Shown: positions 1-7,941, counted from the first letter of the stretch. The stretch: DNA of 64,000 nucleotides from Arthrobacter globiformis (GCF_030815865.1 NZ_JAUSXI010000001.1:4278001-4342000); one strand, 5' to 3'. The notes: a model not told the origin generated them from the letters alone. Program-made: numbers and translations.

Positions 1-1
1 G

Positions 2-616
2 CGGCTGGAGGCCAGGCCCGGCGGCCTCATCCGCGCTGACCGCCGCCGACTCACCCAGGCGCTGGAGCAGCTCGCCGCCAACGCGGTCAAACACACCTCC
101 GCGTCGGACCGGATATCCATTGGCGGCGCCTGGGTAGAGGACGACGACGGTGCTCCCCAGGGCGGGCGGGCAGTAGTTGTGCGGGAGCTGGAAGCGCGGG
201 ACTCCGCATCGAGGGAGCTGGAAATCTGGGTCTCGGACACCGGCACCGGCATTCCGGCGGACGAGCATGAGCGCATATTCGAGCGCTTCGGCAAGGGCCG
301 CAACTCGGCGGCCATGGAAGGCTCGGGCCTGGGCCTTTCCATCGTCAAAGCCATCGCCGAGGCACACGGCGGCACTGTGCTTCTGGAGTCGGAGGAGGGC
401 AAAGGCAGCCGCTTCGCCCTCCGGATACCCTCCGGCGGCATAGATGAGAGCGATGAAACGGATGGCTCCGCCGCCGCGGACACCGGCGGCGGCACCGAGG
501 GCTTCGACGCCAGGGATGATGCGCGACCCAAAAAACGGCGCGGCGGCGGCAAACCGAAGCTGGCCGGACCGGCGTCGGGCATTGAACTGGCCATCCGGAC
601 GGGAGGTACGCCTTGA
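2..616 (+). CDS. Sensor histidine kinase, C-terminal part (5' truncated by window)
   Basis: This is the ATP-binding half of a membrane sensor kinase; the reading frame is open from the first bases, so the sensor and dimerisation domains lie outside the window. The visible 204 residues carry the N box (NAVKHT, about residues 27-32), the G1 box (DTGTGIP, about 79) and the G2 box (GSGLGLSIV, about 107). It would autophosphorylate and pass phosphate to the response regulator encoded immediately downstream, whose TTG start overlaps this stop codon (TTGA), so the two are translationally coupled. The last 60 residues are a charged Asp/Arg/Gly-rich tail beyond the HATPase fold. The signal sensed cannot be read from this part. 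Confidence 0.93.
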   Translation, partial: RLEARPGGLIRADRRRLTQALEQLAANAVKHTSASDRISIGGAWVEDDDGAPQGGRAVVVRELEARDSASRELEIWVSDTGTGIPADEHERIFERFGKGRNSAAMEGSGLGLSIVKAIAEAHGGTVLLESEEGKGSRFALRIPSGGIDESDETDGSAAADTGGGTEGFDARDDARPKKRRGGGKPKLAGPASGIELAIRTGGTP

Positions 617-1314
617 CGCGGATCCTGATCGCCGACGACGAGCCCCGCATTGCGGCCTTCCTCGCCAAGGGCCTCACAGCGGCCGGCTACACCACCACCC
701 AGGTCTTCGACGGGGTGAAGGCGTTGGATTACGCGACGTCCGGGGAGTTCGACCTCCTCATCCTGGACATCACCATGCCGAGGATGGACGGTCTTACCGT
801 CCTCAAGAACCTCCGGAACATGCACTCGACGATTCCAGTGATCGTGCTGACGGCGGCGGACAGCCTTGAGAGCACTGTGGCGGCGCTCGACGGCGGTGCG
901 GACGACCACATGACCAAACCCTTCCGGTTCGAGGAACTGCTCTCCCGCATCAAGCTCCGGCTCCGCGGGGCGCAGGTCGTTCCTTCCGCCCCGACGTTCG
1001 TTTGCGGCGACCTGTCGCTCGACGTGAACCTCCGCACGGCCGAGATCCGCGGCCGCGTGATCGACCTGTCCGCGAGGGAGTTCGTCATGGCGCGGACATT
1101 CATGGAGAACTCCGGCAAGGTGCTCAGTCGCGAGCAGCTTCTGAGCCGGGTGTGGGGCTACCACTTTGAGGGGTCGTCCAACGTGGTGGACGTATACGTA
1201 CGTTACCTGCGGCACAAGCTCGGCGCGGACCGCATCCAAACCGTCCGGGGTGTGGGCTACCGTCTCGTGTGCCTTGCCGCTGATGACACGAACGGCCATG
1301 GCGATCCGGTTTAA
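613..1314 (+). CDS. OmpR/PhoB-family response regulator
   Basis: A 233-residue two-domain transcription regulator. The receiver domain has the acidic pocket (ADDEP), the phospho-acceptor Asp at about residue 52 (LILDITMP) and the conserved Lys at about 102 (TKPF). The C-terminal winged helix ends with the typical YVRYLRHKLG and TVRGVGYRL segments. The TTG start is chosen because it overlaps the kinase stop and the protein then begins MTRILIADDEP. It should bind direct heptamer repeats spaced one helical turn apart, and exactly such repeats lie just downstream (1350-1378) in front of the secreted-protein gene, which is therefore a candidate target. Family assignment is firm; the target is inference. 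Confidence 0.95.
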   Translation: MTRILIADDEPRIAAFLAKGLTAAGYTTTQVFDGVKALDYATSGEFDLLILDITMPRMDGLTVLKNLRNMHSTIPVIVLTAADSLESTVAALDGGADDHMTKPFRFEELLSRIKLRLRGAQVVPSAPTFVCGDLSLDVNLRTAEIRGRVIDLSAREFVMARTFMENSGKVLSREQLLSRVWGYHFEGSSNVVDVYVRYLRHKLGADRIQTVRGVGYRLVCLAADDTNGHGDPV

Positions 1315-1349
1315 ACCCCTTAACCGCGCTAGACTCGCCCCCGCCCGGC

Positions 1350-1378
1350 GATGAGAAGACTCTCATCTGCGTCTCATC
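1350..1378 (+). promoter_or_regulatory. Candidate response-regulator operator: three heptamers at 11-nt spacing
   Basis: GATGAGA (1350-1356), agac, TCTCATC (1361-1367), tgcg, TCTCATC (1372-1378). The last two are perfect direct repeats with an 11-nt period, the arrangement bound by OmpR/PhoB-type regulators, and the first is the same heptamer inverted. The site lies 50-80 nt upstream of the start at 1429 and just after the response-regulator gene. Binding is inferred from geometry only. Confidence 0.45.
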
Positions 1379-1428
1379 CCTGCCTCACCTTCACACTTCA
1401 AAGTGAAGACACGAAGGAGGGCCGGCCC

Positions 1429-1902
1429 ATGAAGAAGTGGTCGTTGCTGAGCATTCCGCTGGTGGGTTTCGCCGGAATAACTGTCTGGGCGCAGGCCGTT
1501 GCGGGGGCTCCGACAGGTACGGAACCCGGCGTGACTGTTACCGAAGGGGCCCCCCGCCACTCGGTCCAGAAGCTTGACGGATCCACGGAAAATCGGCGGC
1601 TGTCGCCAGCCACCGGCCCCACTGCCTCACCCAAGGCCACGTCGCCGGCGCTTAAATCGGCTCCGAACGATGCCACCTCCTCCCCGCTCTCCACGAAAGC
1701 AGCAAAACCGGCCCAGACGGCGCCGGCGCCCGATGACCCTTCCGCCGATTCCACCGAGGAGTCCGGCGTCGAGTTTGTGGAACCGGCCCAGGTCACTTCC
1801 CCGGTATCGGCACCCACCGACGATTCAACGTCCTCGAGCCAACTCGATGACAAAGGCGGTCTCTCCAGCAACAACGGCAGGAGTGGCAGCAGCAATGGCT
1901 AG
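1429..1902 (+). CDS. Secreted Ser/Thr/Pro-rich protein with C-terminal DDKGG motif
   Basis: A 157-residue protein of unknown function. Residues 1-26 form a signal peptide (MKKWSLLSIPLVGFAG...AVAGA); the rest is low-complexity Ser/Thr/Pro/Ala ending in LDDKGGLSSNNGRSGSSNG. The ATG at 1429 is chosen because AAGGAGG lies 9 nt upstream; a longer in-frame extension to 1351 has no ribosome site and would bury the signal peptide. It follows a two-component system and precedes a small helical protein. A second secreted protein with the same DDKGG ending (8001-8585) also sits next to a paralogue of that small protein, so the pairing recurs. No enzymatic motif is visible; an extracellular or wall-associated role is inference. 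Confidence 0.75.
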   Translation: MKKWSLLSIPLVGFAGITVWAQAVAGAPTGTEPGVTVTEGAPRHSVQKLDGSTENRRLSPATGPTASPKATSPALKSAPNDATSSPLSTKAAKPAQTAPAPDDPSADSTEESGVEFVEPAQVTSPVSAPTDDSTSSSQLDDKGGLSSNNGRSGSSNG

Positions 1903-1957
1903 GCGTACCCCGCGGCAATCCGAAGAAGCAGTTTCTCCCCGCAAGAAGGAGCCAGTG

Positions 1958-2275
1958 ATGCACACGGAATTCCGCGACCTGTATGAACCCATCCCGCCGG
2001 AACGATGGGGGTCGACGGTGGACGCCCCCTTTGGCCAACCCACGACTGTTATGGTGGACGACTCAGAGCTCCATCAACAGGTCCTGGATATCATCCACAA
2101 CGTGCTCGCCACGGCTGATCCGCGATCGGAGGTCCGACGCCGGCTCCTGCGCCATCTGGCAGAGAACCCCGGACATCCCGAACAGGCGCTGCTGGACCAC
2201 CTGCGGGACCGGAACCGGCGCGGCGGACGTTCCGCACACAGCGGCCGGGCTGCAACAGCGGATCCGCACGTCTAG
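1958..2275 (+). CDS. Small helical protein, SLLRH/HPEQALL family, copy A
   Basis: A 105-residue protein that I do not recognise from any named family. From about residue 37 to 85 it carries a helical box: VLDIIHNVL, then RRRLLRHLAENPGHPEQALL and DHLRD. The same box occurs in two other proteins of this window (7576-7941 and 57803-58087), so this is a real paralogous family. No signal peptide or membrane segment is visible, so it is probably cytoplasmic. The ATG at 1958 has AGAAGGAG just upstream; an ATG at 1895 overlapping the previous stop is the alternative. It probably shares a transcript with the secreted DDKGG protein gene ending at 1902. A protein-protein or regulatory role is only a guess. 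Confidence 0.75.
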   Translation: MHTEFRDLYEPIPPERWGSTVDAPFGQPTTVMVDDSELHQQVLDIIHNVLATADPRSEVRRRLLRHLAENPGHPEQALLDHLRDRNRRGGRSAHSGRAATADPHV

Positions 2276-2310
2276 CAGACGAACAGCGCAGCACAGGCTG
2301 CCCCACAGAC

Positions 2311-2338
2311 CGGGTACCCGCCGCGGCACGGGTACCCG
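2311..2338. terminator. Paired CGGGTACCCG palindromes between convergent genes
   Basis: CGGGTACCCG at 2311-2320 is repeated at 2329-2338, and each copy is itself palindromic, so the pair can fold into a 10-bp stem with an 8-nt loop. It lies between two converging genes. There is no T tract, so its role as a bidirectional terminator is inferred. Confidence 0.4.
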
Positions 2339-2401
2339 ACGTATGTCCGGCCCGGGTTGGTTATCGGGCTTGGTCCACCCAGTCCCTCAGAAGCCAGTCC
2401 C

Positions 2402-2797
2402 TCAGAAGAGCAGCAGCACGAAGCCACCGACGGTGCTCACGATGCCCACTCCGGTGAGGATCCAGCCGAGGACCAGGATGACGTTGTCGTGCTTGGGCGG
2501 TTTCAGGCCCCAGCGTGAAGGGTGGCAGAGGTCGTAGTGGAGCTCCACCTGGGTGCCGGCCACGAGGCCCCGCGCGACGTCGGAGTCCACCAGGGTCTGG
2601 CGCGAGACGTTCTCCTGGTCGGTCCAGCGAAAGCCGGTGAAGCCGCCGGCGGTGTAAACCTCACCCGTGGTCTTGGTCCAGGCGCAACGGCGCCGTTCGA
2701 TAATTAGTCCCCACGCGAGCAACGGCACGCCGGGGAGGAAGCCCACCCACGTCATCATTTCCAGGATGGGGCCAAGTACATCCACGAGACCGCCCAT
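2402..2797 (-). CDS. Small two-span membrane protein, DUF3592-like
   Basis: A 131-residue protein with a hydrophobic segment near residues 8-32 (MMTWVGFLPGVPLLAWGLII), a soluble middle, and a second span at the C terminus (VILVLGWILTGVGIVSTVGG). The middle part contains TTGEVYTAGG and VELHYDLCHPSRWGLKPP, reminiscent of the extracytoplasmic domain of DUF3592 proteins, where a TGxV strand and a V-x-Y-D-P-x-P-like stretch recur. Function is unknown for the family. It stands alone, converging on the copy A small-protein gene. The DUF3592 assignment is tentative; the two membrane spans are clear. Confidence 0.75.
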   Translation of the reverse strand: MGGLVDVLGPILEMMTWVGFLPGVPLLAWGLIIERRRCAWTKTTGEVYTAGGFTGFRWTDQENVSRQTLVDSDVARGLVAGTQVELHYDLCHPSRWGLKPPKHDNVILVLGWILTGVGIVSTVGGFVLLLF

Positions 2798-2860
2798 GCA
2801 CCAACTTTAGCCGTCAGCCAGCCTGCGTTTAGCCCCCGGGACAGCCCCCGGTTCAGGGCG

Positions 2861-3034
2861 TCAGCTGCCGGTTTCCTCGGGGTGCTCCCGGGCGCGCTTC
2901 GCTTCGGGGGTCTCGCCTTGCTGCGGGATGAAATCCGGGTCCAGCTTGGTGCTGAGATCGGTTTCGTCGCGGTCTGTTTCTGCGCGACCGGACTCTTCGG
3001 AAACAGCGCGGGACTCGTCTGGTTTTTCGGTCAT
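2861..3034 (-). CDS. Small acidic/charged protein, unknown
   Basis: A 57-residue hydrophilic protein beginning MTEKPDESRAV and rich in Glu, Asp, Arg and Thr, with LDPDFIPQQGETPEAKRARE towards the end. The ATG at 3034 is preceded by a G-rich stretch that could act as ribosome site; the open frame continues to 3139, but that part looks like non-coding DNA. It is divergent from the phosphatase gene at 3154. There is no membrane segment or recognised domain and it is probably largely disordered. Confidence 0.5.
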   Translation of the reverse strand: MTEKPDESRAVSEESGRAETDRDETDLSTKLDPDFIPQQGETPEAKRAREHPEETGS

Positions 3035-3153
3035 GCCCCCAACGTAATCCCCCTGCCCAATGGAGTCGAGCATCCGGCAGGGCCGGGAAGGCCGGGCGAA
3101 CAGCATGCACCCACCGGCCGGACAGGCGCCTCCCAGCAAACTGTGACACCCTT

Positions 3154-4122
3154 GTGACGATGACTTTCCAGCTCAGGGACCCCCGCCGTAAGAAGCAAGG
3201 CCGCCAGCAGCAGGGCCGTCAGAAGCCCCGCCGGCCTGCCGGACGGATGCGCCTCGCGGCGGGCACCGGCTTCCTCTTCGCCGTGGCCACCCTGGCCTGC
3301 GCCACGGGGCTCGCGGCCACCTACTACTACTTCGTCCGCACCACGACGGGCCAGTTCATCGACGAGTCCGCCCTGGTGGAGGCCGTGGAAATACACGGGC
3401 CCGCGGGCAAGGTCACCACCCGGTTCCTGGACTGGCTGCCCACCATCTCCCTGCTGATGGCCGCCGTCGTCGTTCTTCTAGTAACGGTGATTCACCGCCG
3501 ATGGCGGGCCGCAGGCATTGCCGTGGCGGCGTGCGTCGCGGCGAACATCGCAACGCAGGTACTCAAGGACTTGCTGCCGCTGCGGCCGTTCCGGGGCGTA
3601 GAGACGCTGGAGCTGAACTCGCTGCCGTCCGGTCACACCACGCTGGCGGCGTCCGCGGCGGCGGCCGTGTTCCTGATGTCGTCACCGCGGTGGCGGCCGC
3701 TGGCCGGCTTTGTCGGCGGTACGTTTGCCATCGCTTCCGGGATGTCCACACTCGTGAACCAGTGGCACAGGCCGGCGGATGTGGTGGCGGCGTTCCTGGT
3801 GGTGGGCTGCTTCATGATTCCCGCGGGCTGGCTGATTCTCCGCAACGACGGCCACGAGTGGAACGTCTGGGACGGATTCGGCGGGCACTGGGGTTCGGCG
3901 CGGCTGTGGATCGGGCTGCCGATGGTGCTGGGGCTGGCCTCGGCTGCGGTGTCCGTGTATTCGCTGGTCATGATCGCTCCGGGCATCGGCCACGAGGGCA
4001 GCACCACCAACTACTTCTGGGCGGGCATCTCACTGATCGTGATCTCCGGGTACCTGGCCACCGTGGCCACGACGTCGCTGTTCGCGTATGCCGTCCGACG
4101 CCGGGACTCCCCTGGGCGCTGA
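3154..4122 (+). CDS. PAP2-superfamily membrane phosphatase
   Basis: A 322-residue integral membrane phosphatase of the type-2 phosphatidic acid phosphatase fold, which removes phosphate from lipid phosphates such as phosphatidate or undecaprenyl pyrophosphate. The three signature motifs are present: KDLLPLRPF (motif 1), PSGHTT (motif 2) and STLVNQWHRPADV (motif 3, with the catalytic His followed by Asp). Around six hydrophobic segments follow a basic 35-residue N terminus. The GTG at 3154 and the ATG two codons later are both possible starts. It is monocistronic, with a long palindromic repeat after it. The substrate cannot be read from the sequence. Confidence 0.9.
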   Translation: MTMTFQLRDPRRKKQGRQQQGRQKPRRPAGRMRLAAGTGFLFAVATLACATGLAATYYYFVRTTTGQFIDESALVEAVEIHGPAGKVTTRFLDWLPTISLLMAAVVVLLVTVIHRRWRAAGIAVAACVAANIATQVLKDLLPLRPFRGVETLELNSLPSGHTTLAASAAAAVFLMSSPRWRPLAGFVGGTFAIASGMSTLVNQWHRPADVVAAFLVVGCFMIPAGWLILRNDGHEWNVWDGFGGHWGSARLWIGLPMVLGLASAAVSVYSLVMIAPGIGHEGSTTNYFWAGISLIVISGYLATVATTSLFAYAVRRRDSPGR

Positions 4123-4137
4123 CCCCCCGCCCCTGTT

Positions 4138-4212
4138 CCCACCCAAGTAAGTAGCAGCAGAGGGCGTTCTGAGCCCTGGGAACGCCCTGTGCTGCTACCC
4201 AGTTGGGGTGGG
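4138..4212. repeat. Long imperfect intergenic palindrome (family with 9659-9722)
   Basis: The 19-nt arms at 4151-4169 and 4180-4198 pair with one mismatch around a 10-nt loop, and outer arms CCCACCCAA / TTGGGGTGGG extend the stem. The outer sequence CCAAGTAAGTAGCAG matches CCAACTAACTCGCAG of the palindrome at 9659-9722 in 12 of 15 positions, which suggests one dispersed family. It lies just after a gene end, so it may also stop transcription. Confidence 0.75.
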
Positions 4213-4319
4213 CGGCCTTTACAACCGCAGCCCGGGAAGCCCACAATGAGTCGCACCACAGCCTCCACTGATTCAACAGTGCGCTGAAACTGGACCTGCG
4301 AAAGCAGAGGTGCGCGGAA

Positions 4320-5177
4320 ATGAACGACCAGGCCGGGGCGGACAAAGCCCTGAAGGAAAAGCACCGGGCCATGTGGGCGCAGGGCGACTACCCTGCCCTC
4401 GCCAGCGAGCTCATAGCGGATCTGGGCGCCATCCTGGTGGAAGCCTGCAACATCAAACCGCGCCAGCGCGTCCTGGATGTCGGCGCGGGCGCCGGCAATG
4501 CGGCCATCCCCGCGGCCATGATGGGTGCCCGGGTTATAGCCAGCGACCTCACCCCGGAGATGTTCGATGCCGGCCGGCGGCAGGCTGCCGACCGCGGTGT
4601 TGAGCTCGAGTGGGTGGAGGCCGACGCCGAGAATCTCCCCTTTGCGGACGCCGAGTTCGACGTCGTCATGTCCTGCCTGGGCGCCATGTTCGCCCCGCAC
4701 CATCAGGCGAGCGCCGACGAACTAGTGCGTGTCTGCAGGCCGGGCGGGACCGTCGGGCTGCTGCACTGGACCCCGGAAGGCTTCATCGGCCAGATGTTCG
4801 CCGCCATGAAACCCTTCGCGCCGCCCCCTCCGCCCGGCGCGGAGCCTCCGCCGCTGTGGGGCAGTGAGGACCACGTCCGTGAGCTGTTCGGCGACCGGCT
4901 GGGCAACATCCGGGCGCAGAAGCGGACCGTTGCCATCACGAGCTTCCGCCAGCCTGAAGACTTCCTGCACTATTTCAAGTCGCACTACGGCCCCACCATC
5001 TCCGTGTACAAGTCTCTGTCCGGCGACGACGGGAAAGCCAAGGCCCTGGACGACGCCCTCACGGAACTTGCCAGCACGTACATCGAAGCCCACGGCGATA
5101 CGCCCGCCCAGATGGAATGGGAGTATCTGCTGCTCACGGCGAAGGCCAATGCCAAGCCCCAGGTAACCGGGCTGTGA
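4320..5177 (+). CDS. Class I SAM-dependent methyltransferase
   Basis: A 285-residue soluble methyltransferase. The SAM-binding motif I is VLDVGAGAGNAAIPAA (about residues 50-65), followed by the acidic end of strand 2 (VIASDLTPEM) and motif II/III (LPFADAEFDVVMS, VCRPGGTVGLLHWTPEG). This pattern is the Methyltransf_11/UbiE-like group acting on small molecules. It is the first gene of a three-gene operon: its TGA overlaps the GTG start of the aminotransferase, which in turn overlaps a CMD-family gene. The shared translation suggests one pathway modifying an amino-acid-like compound, but the substrate is not visible. Confidence 0.9.
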   Translation: MNDQAGADKALKEKHRAMWAQGDYPALASELIADLGAILVEACNIKPRQRVLDVGAGAGNAAIPAAMMGARVIASDLTPEMFDAGRRQAADRGVELEWVEADAENLPFADAEFDVVMSCLGAMFAPHHQASADELVRVCRPGGTVGLLHWTPEGFIGQMFAAMKPFAPPPPPGAEPPPLWGSEDHVRELFGDRLGNIRAQKRTVAITSFRQPEDFLHYFKSHYGPTISVYKSLSGDDGKAKALDDALTELASTYIEAHGDTPAQMEWEYLLLTAKANAKPQVTGL

Positions 5178-6445
5178 CGGACTCCCCCGCCTCGCGCCGC
5201 GCCCTTGAGGTGGCCTCCATTCCGTCCTTCCAGAGGATCAGCGAGCACCTCAACCATTCCACCTACGCCCGCCGCAAACATCTTCCCGGCATCTGCGACT
5301 TCACGCTGGGCAACCCGCACCAGATGCCGCAGGACGCCTACGTGGACGCCCTCCGGGACGCGCTCCACCCGCACGACGACCAGTGGTTCGCATACAAGAC
5401 CAACGAGGTGGATGCCCGGGAGGCGGCAGCGGAGTCGCTGAGCCGGCTGCTCGATGTTCCGTTCGAACCCGAGGATCTGTACCTCACCACCGGCGGCTTC
5501 ACCGCAATCGCCCTCGCGCTGAAGGCGGTTACCGACCCTGGCGACGAGGTCATCTACAGCCTGCCGCCCTGGTTCCTCTATGAACCGCTCGCTGTGGAGG
5601 CCGGACTGGTCCCGGTCAAGGTCCGGATCGACCTCGAGACCTTCGACCTCGATCTGGCGGCCATTGAAGCGGCCATCACGGAGCGGACCCGTGTGGTGAT
5701 CATCAATTCGCCGAACAACCCCACCGGCAGGATCTACCCGCCGGAACTCCTCCGCCGGCTGGCAACCCTCCTCGACGAGGCGTCGGCGCGGATTGGGCGG
5801 CGGATCTACCTGGTGTCCGACGAGCCCTACAACAGGATCGTCTTCGACGGCGCCCGCTTCCACAGCCCCGCGGAGTTCTATCCCTACACACTGCTGGCCT
5901 ATTCGTACGGCAAAACGCACTTGTCTCCGGGCGAGCGGATCGGCTACCTAGCGCTGCCGCCGAGCATGCCGGACCGCAAGGAACTCGGCAGGTCAGTAGA
6001 GGCGATGCAGTTGGCCATGGGCTGGATTTACCCCAACGCCGTGCTGCAGTACGCGCTTCCGCGGCTGGAGACGTTCACCATCGACGTCGGCCAGCTGCAG
6101 CAGAAGCGGGACCGGCTGGTCCAGGAGCTGGGCGGGATGGGATACCAGCTCCGGCCGCCCGAAGGCACCTTTTACCTGTTCATCCATTCCCCCATTCAAG
6201 ACGACGGGGCCTTCACCGAGGCGCTCGGCCAAGAGGACGTCTTTGTGCTTCCGGGCGTCCTGTTCGAGACACCGGGGTTTTTCCGGATGTCCCTTACGGC
6301 CAGCGAGGACATGGTGGAGCGCAGCCTGCCCCACTTCCGGGCGGCCATCGAACGGGCGGGGCAGGACCGCCCCGAAGACGCCGAAATCAAGCTCCCCACG
6401 GGCCTTATCCCCATCATTCCAGCCAACCCAAGGAAACTGCCATGA
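5174..6445 (+). CDS. PLP-dependent aminotransferase, class I/II fold
   Basis: A 423-residue fold-type I aminotransferase. It has the phosphate/carboxylate-binding NSPNNPTGRIYP, the PLP-ring Asp and Tyr in VSDEPYNRIVF, the Schiff-base Lys in SYGKTHLSPGERIGYLAL, and the C-terminal Arg region GFFRMSLTAS. The GTG at 5174 is chosen because it forms a GTGA overlap with the methyltransferase stop; a longer frame from 5117 would overlap it by 60 nt. The stop overlaps the next gene as ATGA, so three genes are translationally coupled. The family moves amino groups between amino and keto acids; the donor and acceptor are unknown. Confidence 0.92.
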   Translation: MTDSPASRRALEVASIPSFQRISEHLNHSTYARRKHLPGICDFTLGNPHQMPQDAYVDALRDALHPHDDQWFAYKTNEVDAREAAAESLSRLLDVPFEPEDLYLTTGGFTAIALALKAVTDPGDEVIYSLPPWFLYEPLAVEAGLVPVKVRIDLETFDLDLAAIEAAITERTRVVIINSPNNPTGRIYPPELLRRLATLLDEASARIGRRIYLVSDEPYNRIVFDGARFHSPAEFYPYTLLAYSYGKTHLSPGERIGYLALPPSMPDRKELGRSVEAMQLAMGWIYPNAVLQYALPRLETFTIDVGQLQQKRDRLVQELGGMGYQLRPPEGTFYLFIHSPIQDDGAFTEALGQEDVFVLPGVLFETPGFFRMSLTASEDMVERSLPHFRAAIERAGQDRPEDAEIKLPTGLIPIIPANPRKLP

Positions 6446-7026
6446 CCGTCCTGCGGACCACTCCGGAAAGTGAGGCGACCGGCCTCACCGCCAAGATTTA
6501 CGACGACGATGTCCAGTCGCTAGGCTACGTCACCACGCACACCAAGACCATGGCGGTAAATCCGGAAGCTTATGAGGCGTTCGAGGCCCTCCTGGGCACG
6601 ATCACAGCAGACATGGACCTCCGCCGTTACGAGCTGGTCACCCTGGCGGCAGCAGCAGCCATCGGATCCACGCACTGCAGGTTGGCCCACGGACGCAAGG
6701 CCCTGAAGACAATTCCGGAGGCGGAACTGCTGCTGATCGCCCGTGATTTTCGGAACGCCGGGTTGCCGCCGGCTGAAGTAGCCATGATGGAGTACGCAGA
6801 GAAGCTCAGCAGTAATGCTGCGGAAATGACCAAGGCAGACGGCCTCAGGCTTCGCGAGCACGGCTTCAGCGACAAGGAAATTATGGACATCACGCTGGCG
6901 GCGGCGGCTCGGAACTATCTGAGCCGTTCCGTGCTGGCCCTCGGCGTCGAGCTCGACCGGCCTCCCACATTGAGCTCAGAGTTGCAGGACGCCCTCTTGG
7001 CTTCGATGGAAACGCGCCGGGCCTAG
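6442..7026 (+). CDS. Carboxymuconolactone decarboxylase / AhpD-like protein
   Basis: A 194-residue helical protein of the CMD/AhpD superfamily, related to 'uncharacterized peroxidase-related' enzymes. The active helix reads TLAAAAAIGSTHCRLAHG (about residues 65-82). AhpD proteins use a C-x-x-C pair plus His; here only the second Cys and the His remain, since the position of the first Cys is Ser. Classic thioredoxin-like peroxidase activity is therefore unlikely. It is the third gene of the methyltransferase/aminotransferase operon, with its ATG overlapping the previous stop. Its role in that pathway is unknown. Confidence 0.85.
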   Translation: MTVLRTTPESEATGLTAKIYDDDVQSLGYVTTHTKTMAVNPEAYEAFEALLGTITADMDLRRYELVTLAAAAAIGSTHCRLAHGRKALKTIPEAELLLIARDFRNAGLPPAEVAMMEYAEKLSSNAAEMTKADGLRLREHGFSDKEIMDITLAAAARNYLSRSVLALGVELDRPPTLSSELQDALLASMETRRA

Positions 7027-7087
7027 CTGTATTACTGAATTACCGACCGGTCTGCCGTTAGCAGAACACAAACTACGGGACACTGAT

Positions 7088-7108
7088 CCCGGCGGCGGTG
7101 CCGCCGGG
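7088..7108 (+). terminator. GC-rich hairpin after the CMD operon
   Basis: A 9-bp perfect stem CCCGGCGGC/GCCGCCGGG with a 3-nt loop, 62 nt beyond the stop of the last operon gene. There is no T run, which is usual for actinobacterial terminators. Confidence 0.5.
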
Positions 7109-7206
7109 AGTCACCGTCTTCCATAAGTTCGGGCTGCTGACCGGCGGCGGCGGGTCCCCGACAGAGTTGCGGGTTGCGGGCCGACGGACCCTAAAGGATT
7201 GGGGTT

Positions 7207-7246
7207 GCCGGCCCGGCACGTCAGGGGGGTGCAGTGCCGGGCCGGC
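7207..7246. repeat. Perfect 13-bp inverted repeat
   Basis: The arms 7207-7219 and 7234-7246 are perfectly complementary and enclose the G-rich loop gtcaggggggtgca. It lies about 330 nt upstream of the small-protein gene. It could be a regulatory RNA structure or the remains of a mobile palindrome; nothing nearby decides. Confidence 0.5.
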
Positions 7247-7575
7247 CAGCTGGCTGAACGACCACTCGCGGCTGTGGCTTCGGACCAGATGGAAAAAGAG
7301 TGCCAGCGGTTCCTAGGGAAATCCCATTCAACCTTGGAGAACCGAGACCCCCCAATCCGGCGACGGCTACCCGCGTGTTCGCACGGCGAGGCCCGTTCCC
7401 GGCTGGGGGGACCTCGCCCTCTTCGGCGGTCCAAGGTTCACCGGTAAATCCACCATGACCTGGCGCAACAATTGCGGCAGACGGTACTTCCCCTCACCGG
7501 GATTGCCGGCAACGCCGCCGGTCTCAGCGCATGCCGGAAGGGCCCGCGGGGCGGCGCAGGTGGAAGGTGAATAAG

Positions 7576-7941
7576 ATGATGACAACGGACCCGTACTCAG
7601 GCGGTGACAGCCACTGGCAGTCCCGCAAGCCGGAGAGGCTGCCTGCTCATCAGGCTGCCGGAGGACCCGCAGCAGTTACAGGAGGGACACGTTCCGGCGA
7701 AAAGCCCCTTCAACAGCCAGCGCACGATCCCGCCGCAGTCACCCCGCGGCGGCCCGCCCAGTGCGCTCCCCAGGGCGGCATACTGCAGCGCCAACTGATG
7801 CGGCTCATCGGCGAAATCCTCGGTGACGAAGGTCTGAGATCGGACCTCCGGTTGTCACTGCTCAGGCACATCTCCGAGCATCGAGGTCACCCCGAACAGG
7901 CAATGCTGGCGCATTTGCACGAGATCCAGGACAAAGGATGA
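7576..7941 (+). CDS. Small helical protein, SLLRH/HPEQALL family, copy B
   Basis: A 121-residue protein, second member of the family seen at 1958 and 57803. The N-terminal 65 residues are disordered and Pro/Gln-rich. The conserved box begins at about residue 69: LQRQLMRLIGEIL, then LRLSLLRHISEH and HPEQAMLAHLHE. The first ATG at 7576 is chosen because GGAAGGTG lies 6 nt upstream; an extension to 7531 lacks a site. No export signal or membrane span is present. It lies 59 nt before a secreted protein with DDKGG motifs, mirroring the pair at 1429-2275 but in the opposite gene order. The function is unknown. Confidence 0.78.
   Translation: MMTTDPYSGGDSHWQSRKPERLPAHQAAGGPAAVTGGTRSGEKPLQQPAHDPAAVTPRRPAQCAPQGGILQRQLMRLIGEILGDEGLRSDLRLSLLRHISEHRGHPEQAMLAHLHEIQDKG

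Larger units (their letters stand above)
7027..7575. other. 549-nt non-coding stretch with two GC-rich hairpins
   Basis: No convincing gene was found; the short open frames have no ribosome sites and no recognisable protein. It holds CCCGGCGGC/GCCGCCGGG (7088-7108, 3-nt loop), a likely terminator of the preceding operon, and a perfect 13-bp inverted repeat GCCGGCCCGGCAC/GTGCCGGGCCGGC (7207-7219 and 7234-7246, 14-nt loop). The remainder is upstream DNA of the small-protein gene at 7576. Confidence 0.5.

Noticed and set aside
7098..7316. 72-codon frame in the gap after the CMD operon
   Set aside because: It overlaps both hairpins, has a Gly/Arg-biased product and lacks a ribosome site.
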